Assembly: GCA_964414425.1 (NCBI GenBank)
Contig: CAYPWL010000021.1
Location: 1 to 61,181 of the forward strand
Length of the DNA stretch: 61,181 bases
Reading direction: 5' to 3'
DNA from: GYS-P2D sp964414425
Lineage (GTDB): Bacteria > Bacteroidota > Bacteroidia > Chitinophagales > Saprospiraceae
Shown: in pieces, positions 60,587-61,181 of the stretch
How the letters are laid out: each line of letters starts with the position of its first letter
Position numbering within the stretch: position 1 is the first letter of the stretch
Made by a program: the position numbers and the translations under genes
Notes under the pieces: model-generated
Told to the model about the DNA's origin: nothing
Seen by the model: the letters and a program-made list of their open reading frames with translations, nothing else
Database searches by the model: none

Positions 60587-61181
60587 ATGATGATCAAACG
60601 AGGACTTCTTTTAAATACGGTTTTGTTATTGATTGCGGCTATCAGTTTTAGCCTATTGAGTTCATGCTCATCAACTCAAAAAAATAAAGACGAGGTAGGA
60701 TTTGTGGGTCGTAAGTTTCATGATCTTACTGCTCGGTACAATGGCTACTTTAATGCGAATGAACTCTACAAAGAAAGTAAGCTTCAATTAGAAGATGGAT
60801 ATCAGGATAATTACAACAACATACTCAATATCTATCCATACGAGTCGGTAGAAAACCCAGAGTCTGTGACTGCGAGCATGGATGAGGCGATAAAGAAAGT
60901 TATAAAAGTATCTACTCTTCACGAAGTCAGCAAATGGGTAGATGATTGTTATGTGCTCCTCGGCAAGGCACAGTATCTCAAGGGAGACTATGAGTCAGCG
61001 CAGGAAACCTTTGCCTACTTTGTAGATGACTTTAATCCTAAGGATCCAGATTCTCGAGTGTACATCTCGGCAGATCGAGATGAGGACGCCAAAGCCCGTA
61101 AAAAAGAGAAAGAACGAGAGAGGAAGGTTCAACAAAAAGAACGAGATCAAGCCCGAAAGGAAGCGGAGAAGGCCCGAGAGG
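60587..61181 (+). CDS. SprE/PorW-like gliding and T9SS lipoprotein (3' end outside window)
   Basis: An open frame runs from the ATG at 60587 to the window end, about 198 codons, with no stop. The signal peptide (RGLLLNTVLLLIAAISFSLLSSC, lipidation at C27) is followed by GRKFHDLTARYNGYFNANELYKES, then DNYNNILNIYPYES and SKWVDDCYVLLGKAQYLKGDYESAQETF. This order matches SprE/PorW, a tetratricopeptide lipoprotein needed for type IX secretion and gliding in Bacteroidota. From about residue 165 a highly charged Lys/Arg/Glu stretch (KARKKEKERERKVQQ) begins, probably a coiled coil, and leaves the window. An in-frame ATG at 60554 would add 11 residues ahead of the signal. Confidence 0.8.
   Translation, partial: MMIKRGLLLNTVLLLIAAISFSLLSSCSSTQKNKDEVGFVGRKFHDLTARYNGYFNANELYKESKLQLEDGYQDNYNNILNIYPYESVENPESVTASMDEAIKKVIKVSTLHEVSKWVDDCYVLLGKAQYLKGDYESAQETFAYFVDDFNPKDPDSRVYISADRDEDAKARKKEKERERKVQQKERDQARKEAEKARE

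Noticed and set aside
1..61181. tRNA, rRNA, CRISPR array, insertion sequence or prophage
   Set aside because: No cloverleaf, spaced direct repeats, transposase, integrase or phage structural gene was seen on either strand.

Overview
The window looks like chromosomal DNA of a member of the Bacteroidota. The grounds are a 5' part of an SprE/PorW-like gliding/type IX secretion lipoprotein at the right edge, DUF6702 and MbnP-like secreted proteins, short Uup-type ABC-F and Prc proteins of the Bacteroidota kind, start codons without Shine-Dalgarno sequences, and several upstream elements matching the Bacteroidota sigma factor consensus TAnnTTTG (clearest before HU and the membrane pyrophosphatase). 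The genus cannot be read from the sequence; a free-living, aerobic, probably aquatic lineage is a guess. There are no rRNA or tRNA genes, CRISPR arrays, insertion sequences or phage genes, and base composition looks uniform.

Layout. 1-6210: sugar transferases and a five-gene minus-strand run of LigD, Ku, an exonuclease III-like nuclease, a hotdog thioesterase-like protein and a GT4 transferase; the first three form a compact end-joining cluster. 6299-12100: DUF1684 lipoprotein, SSB, an acetyltransferase and three exported thioredoxin-fold proteins, one fused to a SPOR domain. 12097-18600: ABC-F ATPase, tail-specific protease Prc, and a pyrophosphate-driven ion pump with K+-dependent and Na+-type signature residues. 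18771-21233: a DtxR/MntR-type regulator behind a perfect palindromic operator, overlapping a TroA-like metal-binding protein with a C-terminal membrane anchor and an ABC ATPase, but with no permease gene. 21230-29444: GT2, a lipid-exporter-type ABC protein, small redox and nucleotide enzymes, a twin CDGSH protein, RadC, GT4 and DUF2304.

29554-31593: iscS-iscU-iscA. 31810-36823: MeaB, an M23 peptidase, Bcp peroxiredoxin, HemW and an O-methyltransferase. 36966-39884: TetR regulator, acyl-CoA dehydrogenase and SCP2 lipid carrier. 40386-46237: alanine dehydrogenase and TsaE back to back with gyrB, then DUF6702-yidD-hemB with overlapping reading frames. 46245-53719: lipoprotein, alanine symporter, acetyltransferase, ECF sigma factor, an Hpt/LytTR phosphorelay pair without a kinase, MbnP-like lipoprotein, cystathionine gamma-synthase family enzyme and HU. 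53978-58130: an oligopeptide-type ABC importer whose two permeases both carry unusual insertions and whose ATPases are absent. 58217-61181: epimerase, HAD protein, M23 peptidase and the start of the SprE/PorW-like gene.

Most of the window is housekeeping. The items most worth a second look are the nuclease inside the NHEJ cluster, the two ABC importers with missing partners and odd membrane parts, the thioredoxin-SPOR fusion, the kinase-less Hpt/LytTR pair, and a terminator-like hairpin in the divergent region ahead of the TetR gene. I did not find a clear, wholly novel defence or mobile system here.
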